Shown: positions 52,537 to 62,960 of the stretch, in pieces
Layout of the letters: every line of letters starts with the position of its first letter
How positions within the stretch are numbered: the first letter of the stretch is position 1
From: Acanthosepion pharaonis
Lineage: Eukaryota; Mollusca; Cephalopoda; Sepiida; Sepiidae
Assembly: GCA_903632075.3 (NCBI GenBank)
Contig: CAHIKZ030004725.1
Location: forward strand, 2,190,001-2,254,000
Length of the DNA stretch: 64,000 nt
Direction of reading: 5' to 3'
The notes under the pieces: generated by a model
The model's input: the letters and a program-made list of their open reading frames with translations, nothing else
Database searches by the model: none
What the model was told of the DNA's origin: nothing
Made by a program: the position numbers and the translations under genes

Positions 52537-53060
52537 TCACTCCTGAACTTTTCTTCTTTTTGTTTAAACTTCTTTATTTGTTTGTTTGCTTTTTTCTTTC
52601 TTTCTTTTTAAAATATACTCCTATTTTTTCTTCTTTTTATTTAAACGTCTTTGTTTGTTTGCTTCTTTCTTTCTTTTTGTCTTTCTTTCTTTCTTTTTAA
52701 AATCGACTCCTATTTTTTTCTTCTTTTTATTTAAACGTCTTTGTTTGTTTGCTTCTTTCTTTCTTTTTGTCTTTCTTTCTTTTTAAAATCTACTCCTATT
52801 TTTTTTCTTCTTTTTATTTAAACGTCTTTGTTTGCTTCTTTGTTTCTTTTTTCTTTCTTTTTGTCTTTCTTTCTTTCTTTTTAAAATCGACTCCTATTTT
52901 TTCTTCTTTTTATTTAGACGTCTTTTTTGTTTTCTTCTTTCTTTCTTTCTTTTTAAAATCTATTCCTATTCTTTTTCTACTTTTTATTTAAACGCCTTTG
53001 CTTCTTTCATTTTTTTTGTAATTTTTACTCTTATTTTTTCTTATTTTATTTAAAATTTTA
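52481..53060. repeat. TTTC satellite with about 90-bp higher-order unit
   Basis: AAAATCKACTCCTATTTTTTC, TTTTTATTTAAACGTCTTTG and (TTTC)n recur five times. AAACGTCTTT-like words lie near 52,642, 52,733, 52,820, 52,917 and 52,990. Confidence 0.9.
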
Positions 53061-53640
53061 TTTGTTTGTTTACTTGTTTATTTGTTTGTTTGTTTCTTTC
53101 TTTTCTATTTAATAGTTACCTCTTGTTTTTTTCTTTTTTGTACTTACCCTTTTTTCAGCCTTAAAGGTGTTCGGCAAATAATTTTTCTTTTGTCTTCTTT
53201 CCTTATTTCCTCCCCATTTTCCCATTGTTCCTTATCCTACCCCACCACCACCGCCACCACCACCACCACACATGCATATATTTTTTTTTTCTTTCCTTAA
53301 AGATGCCATTTCCTCTTTGCACGCGCGTGCAAAAATGACGAACAAATCAAGCGAGCACAATACGGCAAATAGCAGTAAATGATTTCAATAACATTTTCAT
53401 TGTCGCGATAACATGAAATTTTCGACACACCTTTATACACGGACAGAATTCCCTGATTCATTTCTTGATGCCCATAAAAAGGAAAATGTACTCGTAAATT
53501 TCACGCGAAATTTATGCAACTCTTCAGCGCTGAAATTTACTCGCACGCATGCGTACACCAACAGAGGCACACGCAGAGGGACGTTCGAACTGTTTCATTT
53601 AGATGTTTTATTTTATATATCTATTTTCCTCGTTATATAA
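53061..53640. other. unassigned sequence with T-rich and (CCA)n parts
   Basis: CCACCACCGCCACC near 53,243; the rest is unassigned. Confidence 0.4.
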
Positions 53641-53997
53641 CTTTTCTTTATTTCGTCAAAGTCTTTCTTTTCCGCTGTTTCTTCCTTTTATTTTTCTCTC
53701 TTTTCTTTTCCTATTCTTTCATTTTTATTCTACTATCTCTTTCTTTCATTTTTTTAGTTTCTCTTTCTTTCATTCTTGCCTCGTTCACCTTTGCTTTTCA
53801 TCTTTCTTTCATTATTTCTTTCTTTCTATCTTTCTAGTAAATAATTTCCTTTCTGTTGCGCACGCTCTTTTTTCGTTTTCATCTTTTACTCATTCTTTTT
53901 TCTTTTCTTTCCTTCCTCCGTTATCTTCATTCATTCTTTCTTTCTTTCTTTTTGTCACTCCTTATTTTTATTACTCTGCTGTTATGTCTGTGGTTTT

Positions 53998-54053
<56 letters not shown>

Positions 54054-54161
54054 ATTATTTTCCAATTCTTTCTTTCTTTCTTTCTTTCTTTCTTTTCTTT
54101 CTTTCTTTCTTTCTTATTATTTTCCAATTCTTTCTTTCTTTCTTTCTTATTATTTTCCAAT

Positions 54162-54229
<68 letters not shown>

Positions 54230-54242
54230 ATTATTTTCCAAT

Positions 54243-54282
<40 letters not shown>

Positions 54283-54295
54283 ATTATTTTCCAAT

Positions 54296-54350
<55 letters not shown>

Positions 54351-54720
54351 AGCCCTGTTACTTGTTAGTGTTACTTGTTGTTCTTTTTGCATCTTCGTAA
54401 GCCTATCTTTATTTCTGCTACCCCCCCATTTATACATATCTCTTCTTATTTACGCTTCCTCTCTATGTTACTGGTTTCTTTCTCTTTTACCTTTTTAAGT
54501 ATTTCCTCCTCTTTTTTCATTACTACGTACCATTTTTCTATTCCTTATGACTTTTCCTCTCTTTCTTTCTCTCTTTCTTTCTTGCTTTCTTTTTTAACCT
54601 ACGTCCGTTTTTTTAAAGCCTTTATTGTTTTCTTTTTCTTTCTTTTTTCTTTCTTTTTTCATTCCATTCTTTTCACTCTCTCTTTATTTCTCTCTATTTT
54701 TCACCATCTTCCCTCCTCTC
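53641..54720. repeat. TTTC satellite with TTATTATTTTCCAATTC spacers
   Basis: Pure (TTTC)n runs between about 53,996 and 54,350 are interrupted five times by the identical TTATTATTTTCCAATTC (near 54,052, 54,114, 54,147, 54,228, 54,281). The flanks are degenerate pyrimidine. Confidence 0.95.
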
Positions 54721-54881
54721 TTTAAATCTCTTCCCTTCCGTTCTTCATGCCTCCAGGTCATAAGCTTTTTGCGTATAAATTCTTTTCAATACACTTCAAA
54801 TAAAATAATTCACGTGCAAATTGAATGATAAATTTGGCACAGAATTCAGCCAAGACAATAAATAAAATAAAATAAAATAAA

Positions 54882-54912
<31 letters not shown>

Positions 54913-55104
54913 TAATAATTATAATAATAATAACGCCTTTGGAAACATATTTGAGGCGAGAATTGTGTTAGAGAAGACGGCACAAAAGATAATGCAAAAT
55001 CGTCTTATTGTTACTTCCGATGATTGTTTCTCATTTCTTTTCGATAATAAAATTGGCCAAGCGATGACATCTTAAAACTTTAATAATTTTCACGTCATGT
55101 CCAC

Positions 55105-55106
<2 letters not shown>
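54721..55106. other. unassigned with (AAT)/(AAATA) runs
   Basis: AAATAAAT and AATAATAAT at 54,855-54,933. Confidence 0.5.
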
Positions 55107-55159
<53 letters not shown>

Positions 55160-55345
55160 TCCTTGGATTTCCTCCCTGGTCCCAACCAGAGTCAGAAATG
55201 GCTTCATGACATTTTCCACGGATCAATTTTCGTATAACAGAACCTGAGATCACACATTTTACATAAATCTTAATGTGTCAGCTGTACTTGGGAGTACAAT
55301 TTTTGAATATTTCTTTAAACCATGGGCTACCAGGAATCCTTTCTT
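55107..55345 (-). mobile_element. RLE-type LINE 3' tail, copy e, with (ATT)n end
   Basis: (ATT)n at 55,107-55,159 adjoins CCAACCAGAGTCAGAAATGG and GGGCTACCAGGAATCC, colinear with the 3' tails of copies b and c (CAGAGCCCTAAGGTCAGAAA, GGGCTTCCAGGAATCC). On the element's strand it therefore ends in (AAT)n. Confidence 0.7.
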
Positions 55346-55379
55346 CTTCTTCTTCCTCCTCCTCCTCCTCCTCCTCCTT

Positions 55380-55460
<81 letters not shown>
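55346..55460. repeat. (TTC)n, (TCC)n, (TTC)n then (ATT)n
   Basis: Compound trinucleotide tract between two LINE tails. Confidence 0.93.
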
Positions 55461-55461
<1 letters not shown>

Positions 55462-55705
55462 CTTTTTCCTATGATTTCTATTGTGCACACATTACCTTCC
55501 GGCTCCCAACCAGAGACCTAAGGTCTTCATGACATTTTCCACTGGTCATTTTTATATAAAAAAAAAACACACACACACACACACACACAACCTAAGATCA
55601 CACATATTTTATGTAGATAAAGCTCTTCGTAATGTGTTGCTGTACGTGTGGATACAATTTGTAGTATTTCTTTAAGGCATAGGCTACCAGGAATCGATTA
55701 TTATT
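55461..55705 (-). mobile_element. RLE-type LINE 3' tail, copy f
   Basis: CTCCCAACCAGAGACCTAAGG, TTCATGACATTTTCCACTGG and GGCTACCAGGAATCG match copy e. Its (ATT)n end is the tract at 55,408-55,460. An internal (CA)n lies at 55,568-55,589. Followed by ATT at 55,699-55,717. Confidence 0.7.
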
Positions 55706-55717
55706 ATTATTATTATT

Positions 55718-55940
55718 TTGCATTCTGCCCCCTCTTACTGTCTCACCTAGTTATTATCGAAGAACTGGTGTAAAGATAAGTGTTACTTAAGATGTACAGT
55801 CTTTATATTTTCTTTAAAATGATAATTCTCTCTTGAGGATAAAGAGCATTTCTCCAATGTTTTGACTCTTTTGTAAATAGGACATACCAGAGATTTCGTT
55901 AATATTCCTGTCTGAAGCTGGTGGGGGGAGAAGAGTTCGA
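55718..55940 (-). mobile_element. tail part of a 5S/tRNA SINE, beyond a Helitron insertion
   Basis: Minus strand from 55,940: AACTCTTCTCCCCCCACCAGCTT continues the SINE body interrupted at 56,710 (compare CCTCTTCTTCTCCCCTCCCGCCAGCTA at 48.05 kb). Homology fades after about 55,900; the rest is unassigned. Confidence 0.6.
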
Positions 55941-56709
55941 TCTCTATCTATAAAATGCAGGATGTGTATGTGTGTGTAACGAATGCACGGCCGCAATTTT
56001 CGACGGATTTGCACCAAAAATTTACATGCACATGCTCCAAGTTAGAGGGAAGGCCAAGAATCACTTTGCATTTCCCACCTCCCATCGATAGTGGAAATAA
56101 TCGATTTTTTCATGCTTCTACGGCAATTTTTATGTGGTTTGCGGCCATTTTGTACTGGCCAGAGTGAGAGCTGCCACGAATAGGCAGGATGATACAATTG
56201 GCCAGTGTGAGAGCCAACAGCTGACTGACATGAATGTTAACTAGCATGCTAGCATGCAAAAAAAAAATCAATAGCTGCATTCGTCACAAGTGGGAAAATT
56301 TAAATCTGCATGGCACTTTACTCCAACTGGCTCATTCGCTTGCTTAAACTCAACGTTTATTCTGATTCCGCAGAATTGGGTTTGGTGTGAAAAAGTATTA
56401 GTTGTTAACATTCTTTTTTCATTCGGTTTTTCCAGTTACGAGTCCTTTTTTTTTTTAAAGCTGATCGTTTTGTGTTTATTTTGCTTAGTTCTTTTTTCGT
56501 AACATATTTAATGTTTAGTATAGAGCTTAGAAAAAATTCGCAGTGTGAGATAGGCAAGAAGTAAGGCATGTAGCAACACCAGCACGGCTAAGGGCACTCC
56601 TTAAAAGGCAAGGAAGGGCAAACATATTTTAAGTCAAGTGATAGCGATTGCTGCATGAGTCGTACAATTTTTGAATCAAGCCCGGCTAACGCCGGGCCAT
56701 GCTGCTAGT
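55941..56709 (+). mobile_element. non-autonomous Helitron, 769 bp
   Basis: Starts TCTCTATCTATAAAATGCAG after an A (55,940) and ends in CTAGT (56,705-56,709) before a T (56,710), fitting the 5'-TC...CTRRT-3' structure and AT target. A 7-bp hairpin GCCCGGC-TAAC-GCCGGGC (56,680-56,697) sits 8-12 bp before the 3' end, the classic Helitron terminator position. No Rep/helicase coding. Flanking SINE halves join perfectly when it is removed, confirming the boundaries. Internal sequence is otherwise unrecognised. Confidence 0.92.
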
Positions 56710-56710
56710 T

Positions 56711-56935
56711 CATACTATTTCCATGGATATTTGCTTATAAGGGAATATAATAAACCCCACTGGAACTCAACTTTCCGATTTTCAATTTCAAACAATTGCC
56801 AACTACACCACCTGCACATCCAAGCTTATCGCATCTGGTATTCCCAAGAAGTCACCTATCTTGGTACTGACCAGGCTCGATGTTGCTTAACTTACAAGGA
56901 CCGGTGTTTCATTGTGTAATCCATGCATATAAATG
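56711..56935 (-). mobile_element. composite SINE: 5S rRNA-derived head plus tRNA-like unit, copy 2
   Basis: Minus strand: CACCGGTCC (about 56,896-56,904), GTTAAGCAACATCGAGCCTGG and GGGAATACCAGATGC (about 56,830-56,845) are 5S rRNA-like. It continues into GTGCAGGTGGTGTAG (tRNA-like A-box region) and a degraded B-box near GAGTTCCAGTGG. The join CTTGGATGTGC.GGTGGTGTA is identical in position to copy 1 at 811-828. It is split by the Helitron at 56,710. Confidence 0.85.
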
Positions 56936-57718
56936 CGTACACATGAATGCGTATGTAGATATTGACTCCTTGAGAAACAAAAAGAAAATAGAGCCCCTGT
57001 TCATAAAGACAATTTGCCTTTTCAGCAAAAATGAATAGAGTTTATAGAAATTGTGTTTCCATCGGCTAACGTATAAGTTCCGTTCGATTTCTTAAGTAAA
57101 AAATACAAGCCTATATGTTTTATTGTATTGTAAGTGTTGTAGAGTAGTTTCATAGTGGAGGCTTGTATTTCACTAAGTCGGTCCTAAAATAGGTTCGACG
57201 TACAAAACGTTAGGAACTTGATATAATAATTTAATATAATAATTACGCAGTAATCTAGTTGAGGTGGCTGATACTTTAATATCCGACTAACGGTCGTCCG
57301 ACATCGACTGATTGACCAAATCGCTGAGCCCCTTAGCGACTCCTACTACTCCTACTTATTATAGGTGGGAGAGTCTATTAACTATAGAATAGGTGTGTTC
57401 CGGTATAACAGTAAGCGATCTATTTTTTAAATTAATTTAAAACTAGATATCCTCAATGCTATGTGGTGACAGAGAAAGCATCTTTTGGCCAATCCAGAAT
57501 TCATACCTGTAAACTATATATAAAATAAGGAATTGAATATCTGGTCCCTTGTACTCCCTGAAGATTGTGAGACAGCAACATTATTATCTAGGTGTCCACA
57601 GGAAACTTTAAGTTGCGGAAAGGCAGTATTGTTTTTCTTATATCTATCATATTGAATCGGTTTGTATATTTTTGATATTTGACACTGAGCAATGTTCGTG
57701 AAGCGTCCTCGTTTTCTT

Positions 57719-57721
<3 letters not shown>
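56936..57721. other. unassigned sequence with a 12-bp inverted repeat
   Basis: AAATACAAGCCT (57,101-57,112) and AGGCTTGTATTT (57,159-57,170) are perfect reverse complements. Just beyond, CGGTCCTAAAATAGG...CG could be a ruined hammerhead stem, but the core is not recognisable. Confidence 0.4.

Positions 57722-57767
<46 letters not shown>
57722..57767. repeat. (TA)n microsatellite
   Basis: Pure TA. Confidence 0.97.
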
Positions 57768-57769
<2 letters not shown>

Positions 57770-57770
<1 letters not shown>

Positions 57771-58135
57771 TTAACTAGGTTAAAATAGGTTTTTTTCGCT
57801 ACACAGTAATAACCATGTTTGAAAAATGGAAGCTAAAAGCTCCAAATTTAATTTTGTAATTAAATAAAAACATTAGTTCCATTTCATCTTCAAGCGAAAA
57901 ATTCTCTTGAGGATGAAATGGAACTAATTTTTTTAATTTAATTACAGAATTAAATTAAATTTGAAGCTTTTAGCTCCCATTTTTGAAACATAGTTATTAC
58001 TGTGTAGCGAAATAAACATATTTTAAACTAGTTCATTTATAATATTAATGCACTGTAAATTTACATTGAGCATAATTTTGTAAAAATAAAGATATCAATA
58101 AGAACACCGGATTATATATCTTACAGTTTTTATAT

Positions 58136-58136
<1 letters not shown>
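57770..58136. repeat. inverted repeat with near-palindromic centre
   Basis: Left arm about 57,775-57,897 is the reverse complement of 57,905-58,030 (TTCCATTTCATCTTCAAG against CTTGAGGATGAAATGGAA). The centre spacer is about ten bases. The right arm extends to 58,130 and matches 50.12-50.34 kb. Confidence 0.75.

Positions 58137-58180
<44 letters not shown>
58137..58180. repeat. (TA)n microsatellite
   Basis: TA with a single GTA interruption. Confidence 0.95.
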
Positions 58181-58182
<2 letters not shown>

Positions 58183-58583
58183 TGTGTATCAAAATAATTT
58201 TAGAGACTTTGGGGGCAGGCTCAGTCAATATAAACATATGTCCCCAAATCCCCTGTTTTTTGAGTTATTAAGGTGAAAGAAAGTTTATGGTAGGTGGCTC
58301 TGTGTTGCTATGTAGACTAGGTTACATTTGTTGTTTGCATTTCAGGCCAGTGTTTCTTCAATGATTAACGTGTGTAGCGATTAGTTAATTGAGAAGTGTT
58401 CCGTTTAACAAGGGTAGAATATTGCATAAATAAACGCAAAGCCAAGCCCGCCATGACATCCAGTCTGGTAAGAGTGTACCAGATACATGCATACAGCCAA
58501 AAGCGTGCGATATGTTAACAGATGTAGCCTAGTTAAAAAAAAATAAAATACCGGGTAATCCTCTTTGCTCACACGATCTTAGA

Positions 58584-58585
<2 letters not shown>
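58181..58585 (+). mobile_element. 5' part of a DUF4817-type DNA transposon
   Basis: Begins CAGTGTGTATCAAAATAATT. TTTGAGTTATTAA.., AGAAAGTTTATGGTAGGTGG, TAGACTAGGTTACATTTGT and GAGAAGTGTTCCGTTTAA match the leader of the pseudogene at 18.2-18.35 kb. Coding part replaced by unrelated sequence after about 58,430. Confidence 0.6.

Positions 58586-58623
<38 letters not shown>
58586..58623. repeat. (TA)n microsatellite
   Basis: Pure TA. Confidence 0.97.
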
Positions 58624-58628
<5 letters not shown>

Positions 58629-59268
58629 GGACAAAGTTCGACAATTATTTTAAGACATTTTTTTATGTTTATACGTGCTTTTACCGATTGAGCTACTGAG
58701 GAGTGCTTTTGTTAGCAAGGTCGATTTTACTGTTTTTAAACCACAATTCTCCATCGAGCAGATATGAATGAATATGACGGTTCCGTATAGGGTACAGGTT
58801 CGATTCTTGTCGAAGGACGCATATTTTCTATGAAAATTTCTCGGACATTCAGGCCGGTAAATGTTGATAATACTGTTTATTCTAAACAGAGCATTTACTT
58901 AAATATTTGTATGTATAAAAAGAACGTATAAGCTTAAAATAATTGTCGGACTTTGTCCATTTCATAATGTGTGACGTCATTTGTTTACATTTGGATACAC
59001 ATCGAGCAGATATGAATGTATGCGAGAAAATCATGGAGAATTGTGGTTTAAAAACTGTAAAATCGACCTTGTTAACCGAAACACTGCTCTGTGGCTCCAT
59101 CGGTTTAAATATGATACGTTTATCTATATGATGGTTCCATAGAGGTTCGATTCCTATTGGAGGACGCATATTTTCTTTGAAAAATTCTCGGACATTCAGG
59201 ATATTATAAACAAAGCATTTGCTTAAATATTTGTACCTATAAAAGAACGTATAAACATAATAAAATGT

Positions 59269-59271
<3 letters not shown>
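58624..59271. repeat. inverted repeat of the tRNA-headed SINE-like unit (23-kb family)
   Basis: Elements in common with 23.0-23.8 kb: ATGGACAAAGTTCGACAATT, GACGGTTCCGTATAGG, AAATTTCTCGGACATTCAGG. The unit occurs twice in the first half and again from 59,030 (GTCGATTTTACTG, ATGGTTCCATAGAGG), partly inverted. More diverged; the tRNA-like boxes are mostly lost. Confidence 0.7.

Positions 59272-59321
<50 letters not shown>
59272..59321. repeat. (TA)n microsatellite
   Basis: Pure TA. Confidence 0.97.
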
Positions 59322-59323
<2 letters not shown>

Positions 59324-59414
59324 GTCAAATAATGGATATAGATCCGACAGTATGAAGAAAAATATACGGAAAAAACAAACAAAAATCCTAATATGCTGTT
59401 TTAATGTTAATATA

Positions 59415-59460
59415 ATGTCAACGTCGGACGTTACGGTCTAGTAGACCATCTTCAGGACAT
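59415..59460 (-). ncRNA. hammerhead-like motif, left arm, core mutated
   Basis: As at 23.86 kb but with GTAA instead of GAAA (A13 to U), likely inactive. Confidence 0.55.
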
Positions 59461-59859
59461 ATTCATAAAACATAATTAACATTAGACTATATTTAATTCA
59501 ACATGAAAAGACGATGGTCATAAGTGGATTTATGAGGCAGGCATAATATCTATCTCACGCACGGTGAATACTAGACCCGGCTTCTTTAATATTTCCCCTT
59601 TTCTAGCAAGATTAATGCTTGACAAACGTACATATAAGTTTTAGATTAAAATAAAATTCTTTTCATTTTTCATTCAAAATACTCTATTTTAGGAATACGT
59701 TTTCACAACATCGCCCACGTGACGCCCACGTGATCATATTGAAACGGAACGCTGATCTTGAAAAATTTCAGTTGTCTGTTTTGATTAGTCTTACTCTTAT
59801 GTCCATCGTCTTTTCATGCTGAATTAAATTTAGTCTAATGTTAATCATGTTTTATAAAT

Positions 59860-59905
59860 ATGTCCTGAAGATGGTCTACTAGACCGAAACGTCCGACGTT
59901 GACAT
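59860..59905 (+). ncRNA. hammerhead-like motif, right arm
   Basis: Stem I ATGTC/GACAT, core CTGAAGA (59,865-59,871), extra U, stem II GGTCT/AGACC, GAAA (59,886-59,889), stem III ACGT/ACGT with loop CCG, GUU cleavage triplet. All stems intact. Confidence 0.6.
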
Positions 59906-59975
59906 TATATTAACATTAAAACAGCATAATTGCATATTGGGATTTTTGTTTGTTTTTCCTGTATATTTTTCTTCA

Positions 59976-60001
59976 TATATATATATATATATATATATAT
60001 C
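59976..60001. repeat. (TA)n microsatellite
   Basis: Pure TA directly at the end of the foldback element. Confidence 0.95.
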
Positions 60002-60299
60002 CCACGTATATAGATATGACTCTCAATGTTGCTTCAACCTTCAAACCTAAAATCAACTCCATCTTTGAGGTCCTGCATTACTCCCGCTCACTAACAGAGA
60101 TACGGCGTGCATCAGCCCCCTCCCCCCCGGGGGGGGCAATATGCCCGACTGATTATGGGCTGGCAAATCACTAGTAAAATCTGTGGTAATGAACGGGATA
60201 TTTATTGTAACCCTTAATTTCCTTCCTTCGGTTTTTGCTCAGTAAAATCATCAATGGCAAGGTTTTGAATTGTTTTTATCGTTCCTGTCATTATTATCT
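60002..60299. other. unassigned sequence with a GC palindrome
   Basis: CCCCCCCGGGGGGG at about 60,122-60,137; otherwise nothing recognised. Confidence 0.5.
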
Positions 60300-61700
60300 G
60301 CTTCTTTGGAAATGTTCGACTTCAGGTCAGGTGCGAGTTTGAGGCTCAACAGTCTTTCAAGGCATGGTGCTTCCCTGAGAGGAGCTTCGTTCATCTTGAC
60401 TGGTCGTAATTCGGAGTCGGCGATGATGGAATGTAATTAGCTTTGTCTTCGAGGCATTGAATGTTACCAGCCAGTTTTTACCCCAATGTGTAGCTTGTGC
60501 AAGATCGGAAGAGAGATCAGTCGCCAATCTATGACCATCGAGAGTTTTAGAGATGCGCCCGTTTATAGTCGGCATAGATGTTTACAAATGTTCTAAGTAT
60601 ATTCTTAAGCAGATCATTTATGTAGGGGGTTGATCCGAAGGGTGACCCTTGTGAGATAACTGCGTTGACCTCTAGGATACCGGAGAACTGACCAGTAATA
60701 ACCTCTTCAGGGACCCTAACAGGTAGGTCCCTGAAGGATTTTATGATCGAGGGGACCCTTCCAGTGATACCAACATTGGACAACTTGTCTAGTAAGTCTT
60801 TGTGCCACATCTTGTCGAAGGCCTTTGAGATATCAAGCGCTATTGTCCTCGAGATGTGTTTGTCGTCAAGAGCCTCACTAATTCTGTGAGTGATGGTAGT
60901 TAGAACATCAGCAGTGGATCGGGCCGACCGAAACTCATACTGCTCGTTGCTTATGAGGTTGTTTCTGTCCAGATGCTCAACAACCTTCTTGTTGATTAAG
61001 GCCTCGAAAAAGCTTACTGATGATACTGAAGTGACTGGTATGTATGTACTGGGAGGGGGAAGATCTCACGCGGGCGGTGTTGAAAACCAGGCATACGATT
61101 AACACTTTTCACAGGCTTGGGGAGGATTTCTCTTTCAAGCAGTGATTGAATAACTTTGATAGGATTGGGGAAAATCCGGGTTGATGTTCTTAAGGACAAC
61201 GACTGGAATTTCGTCTGCTCCAGTGACTTTCTTAGGGTCAACGAATTCGAGACATCTAAAGACATGTACTGTGATGGTAATATCACTGAGATTGGGCTCA
61301 GTGAGACGTGGGAACTTGGGGAGGAGATAATCTTTACCATCTAACGTTAGGTTAGAGGCAAAGATAGAGGCGAAGAGGTTCGCCTTATGTGCCGAGGAAG
61401 ATATGATTTATAATTGTGCATACAGCCGCTTTACCCCTGTTTATGATTTGGTTGGTGATCTTCCAGAATTCACGGAATCCAATTTGTTTCTTTTCAACCT
61501 TGGTCTGGACTGCATTTGGCGTTTTCTAGAAGTTTTTGCAGCGATCGCGGGCAGTTCTGAATGTCGTGAGGGCCGAACTATATCGATCCTTGCGATAGAT
61601 ATTGAAGTAATGGTTTCGATGAGTTATAGCTGCAGTACATTCAGAAGTGAAAGGATCCAATCAGTGACAAGGGCTGCAGTTTTTGATTCCATAACAGGAG
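60300..61700 (-). pseudogene. Jockey-like LINE, piece 1: linker through RT C-terminus
   Basis: Minus strand from 61,700: linker, RT N-terminal region, then the RT core. 60,547-60,810 encodes a WHKDLLDKLSNVGI stretch (KAFDxVWHxxLLxKL block), SFRDLPVRVPEE, VNAVISQGSPFGS (VPQGSxLGP) and FVNIYADYKRA. The catalytic YADD reads YADY, so it is dead. 60,357-60,575 encodes SKTLDGHRLATDL...WGKNWLVTFNASKTKLITF. These motifs and their order mark the Jockey/CR1 group. Frameshifts occur between blocks. It is followed (on the plus coordinate) by piece 2 in the same orientation. Confidence 0.8.
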
Positions 61701-62960
61701 ACCTTGTGTAGTAAGGCTTTGTGCCACACATTGTCAAAGGCCTTCGAGATATCTAGTGTTATGATTTTCGAGATGTGTTTGTCGTCAAGAGCCTCACTAA
61801 TTCTGTGAATGATGGTAGTTAGAACATCAGCAGTAGATCGGGCCGACTGAAATCCATACTACTCGTCGCTGAAGATTGTGTTCTTTTCTGGGTGCTCGAC
61901 AACCTTCTTATTGATTATAGCCTCAAAGAGCTTATTGATGATTCGAAGGAGATTACTATGTTAGGGTTTGGTCTGTACTGGGAGGGGGGAAATCGCACGC
62001 CCGCGTTCTTAAAAACTGGACACATGCTTGACACTTTCCACAGGCTTGGAAAGGATTTCTCTTTCAATCAATGATTGAATAACTTTGCTAGTATTGGGGA
62101 TAATTCTGTGTTGATGTGCTTAAGGACAACCACTGGAATTTTGTCTGGTCCAGTGGCTTTCTTAGGGTCAGCGAATTCGAGACATCTAGAGACTGTGATG
62201 GTAGTATTGCAGAAATTGTGCTCAGTGAGACGTGGGAACCTGGGGATGGGGATGTTCTTTGTCATCTAACGTTGAGTTAGAGGCAGAGGCAAAAATGGAG
62301 GCGAAGAGTTTCGCCTTATCCGTCGAGGAAGATATGATTTATAATTGTGGGCACAGCCGCTTTGCCCCTGTTCATGAATTGGTTGGTGATCCCCCAGAAT
62401 TCACAGGATCCAAATTGTTTCTTTCCAACCTTAGTCTGGACTGTTCGTGCGTAGCTGCATTTTGGTGTTTTCTAGAACTTTTTTTGCAGCGATCGCGGGC
62501 AGTTCTGAATGTCATGAGGGCCGAACTGCGTCGCTCCTTGCGGTAAATATTGAAGTAGTGGTTTCGATGAGTTATAGCTGCAGTACATTCAGGGGTGAAA
62601 GCATCCAATCAGTGACAAGGGCTGCAGTTTTGGGGGTAGCATACTTGAAGAAGGCTGGAAGCAGAGCTTCTATTATGTAAGATTGAAAGCTGCCCCAGTC
62701 TGCTTTCACATAGCAAAAAATCGTTCTATGGCACGATACATCAGTGGATGACTTCGGTTTGGCATCAATCTGGACATTGATTAGAGAATGGTCTGACTTG
62801 CCTAGTGGAGGTAAAACTTTTGATAAGAATTTATCAAGGCAGAAGGTTAGGAAGAAGTCGAGGAAGTTCGCTTAATATCCCGTCGTGTCCGGGACCCGGG
62901 TAGGTTCTCCGATGATCTCGGTTAGTTCATAGGCGATGCAATATCTGCCTTCAATATCGG
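61701..62960 (-). pseudogene. Jockey-like LINE, piece 2: endonuclease end, linker and RT start
   Basis: Minus strand: endonuclease C-terminal coding near 62,760-62,950, the linker FTPECTAAITHRNHYFNIYRK (about 62,540-62,600), and the RT start with EFADPKKATGPDKIPVVVLKHIN (about 62,100-62,180). It ends inside the KAFDxVWHK block near 61,735. It overlaps piece 1: the phrase CGAGATGTGTTTGTCGTCAAGA occurs at 60,848 and 61,770, and GATTTATAATTGTG at 61,405 and 62,335. Confidence 0.8.

Larger units (their letters stand above)
59326..59985. mobile_element. hammerhead-arm foldback element, uninterrupted copy
   Basis: Inverted arms about 59,351-59,533 and 59,792-59,982 (about 185 bp) with a 258-bp spacer that contains CACGTGATCATATTGAAACG and CTTGAAAAATTTCAGTTGTC. 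This is the intact form of the element that at 24-27 kb is split by a LINE. No coding capacity. The hammerhead-like motif in each arm points outward. Confidence 0.85.

Noticed and set aside
57165..57215. Hammerhead around GGTCCTAAAATAGG
   Set aside because: Neither the CUGANGA nor the GAAA core is recognisable; only a stem-like remnant.
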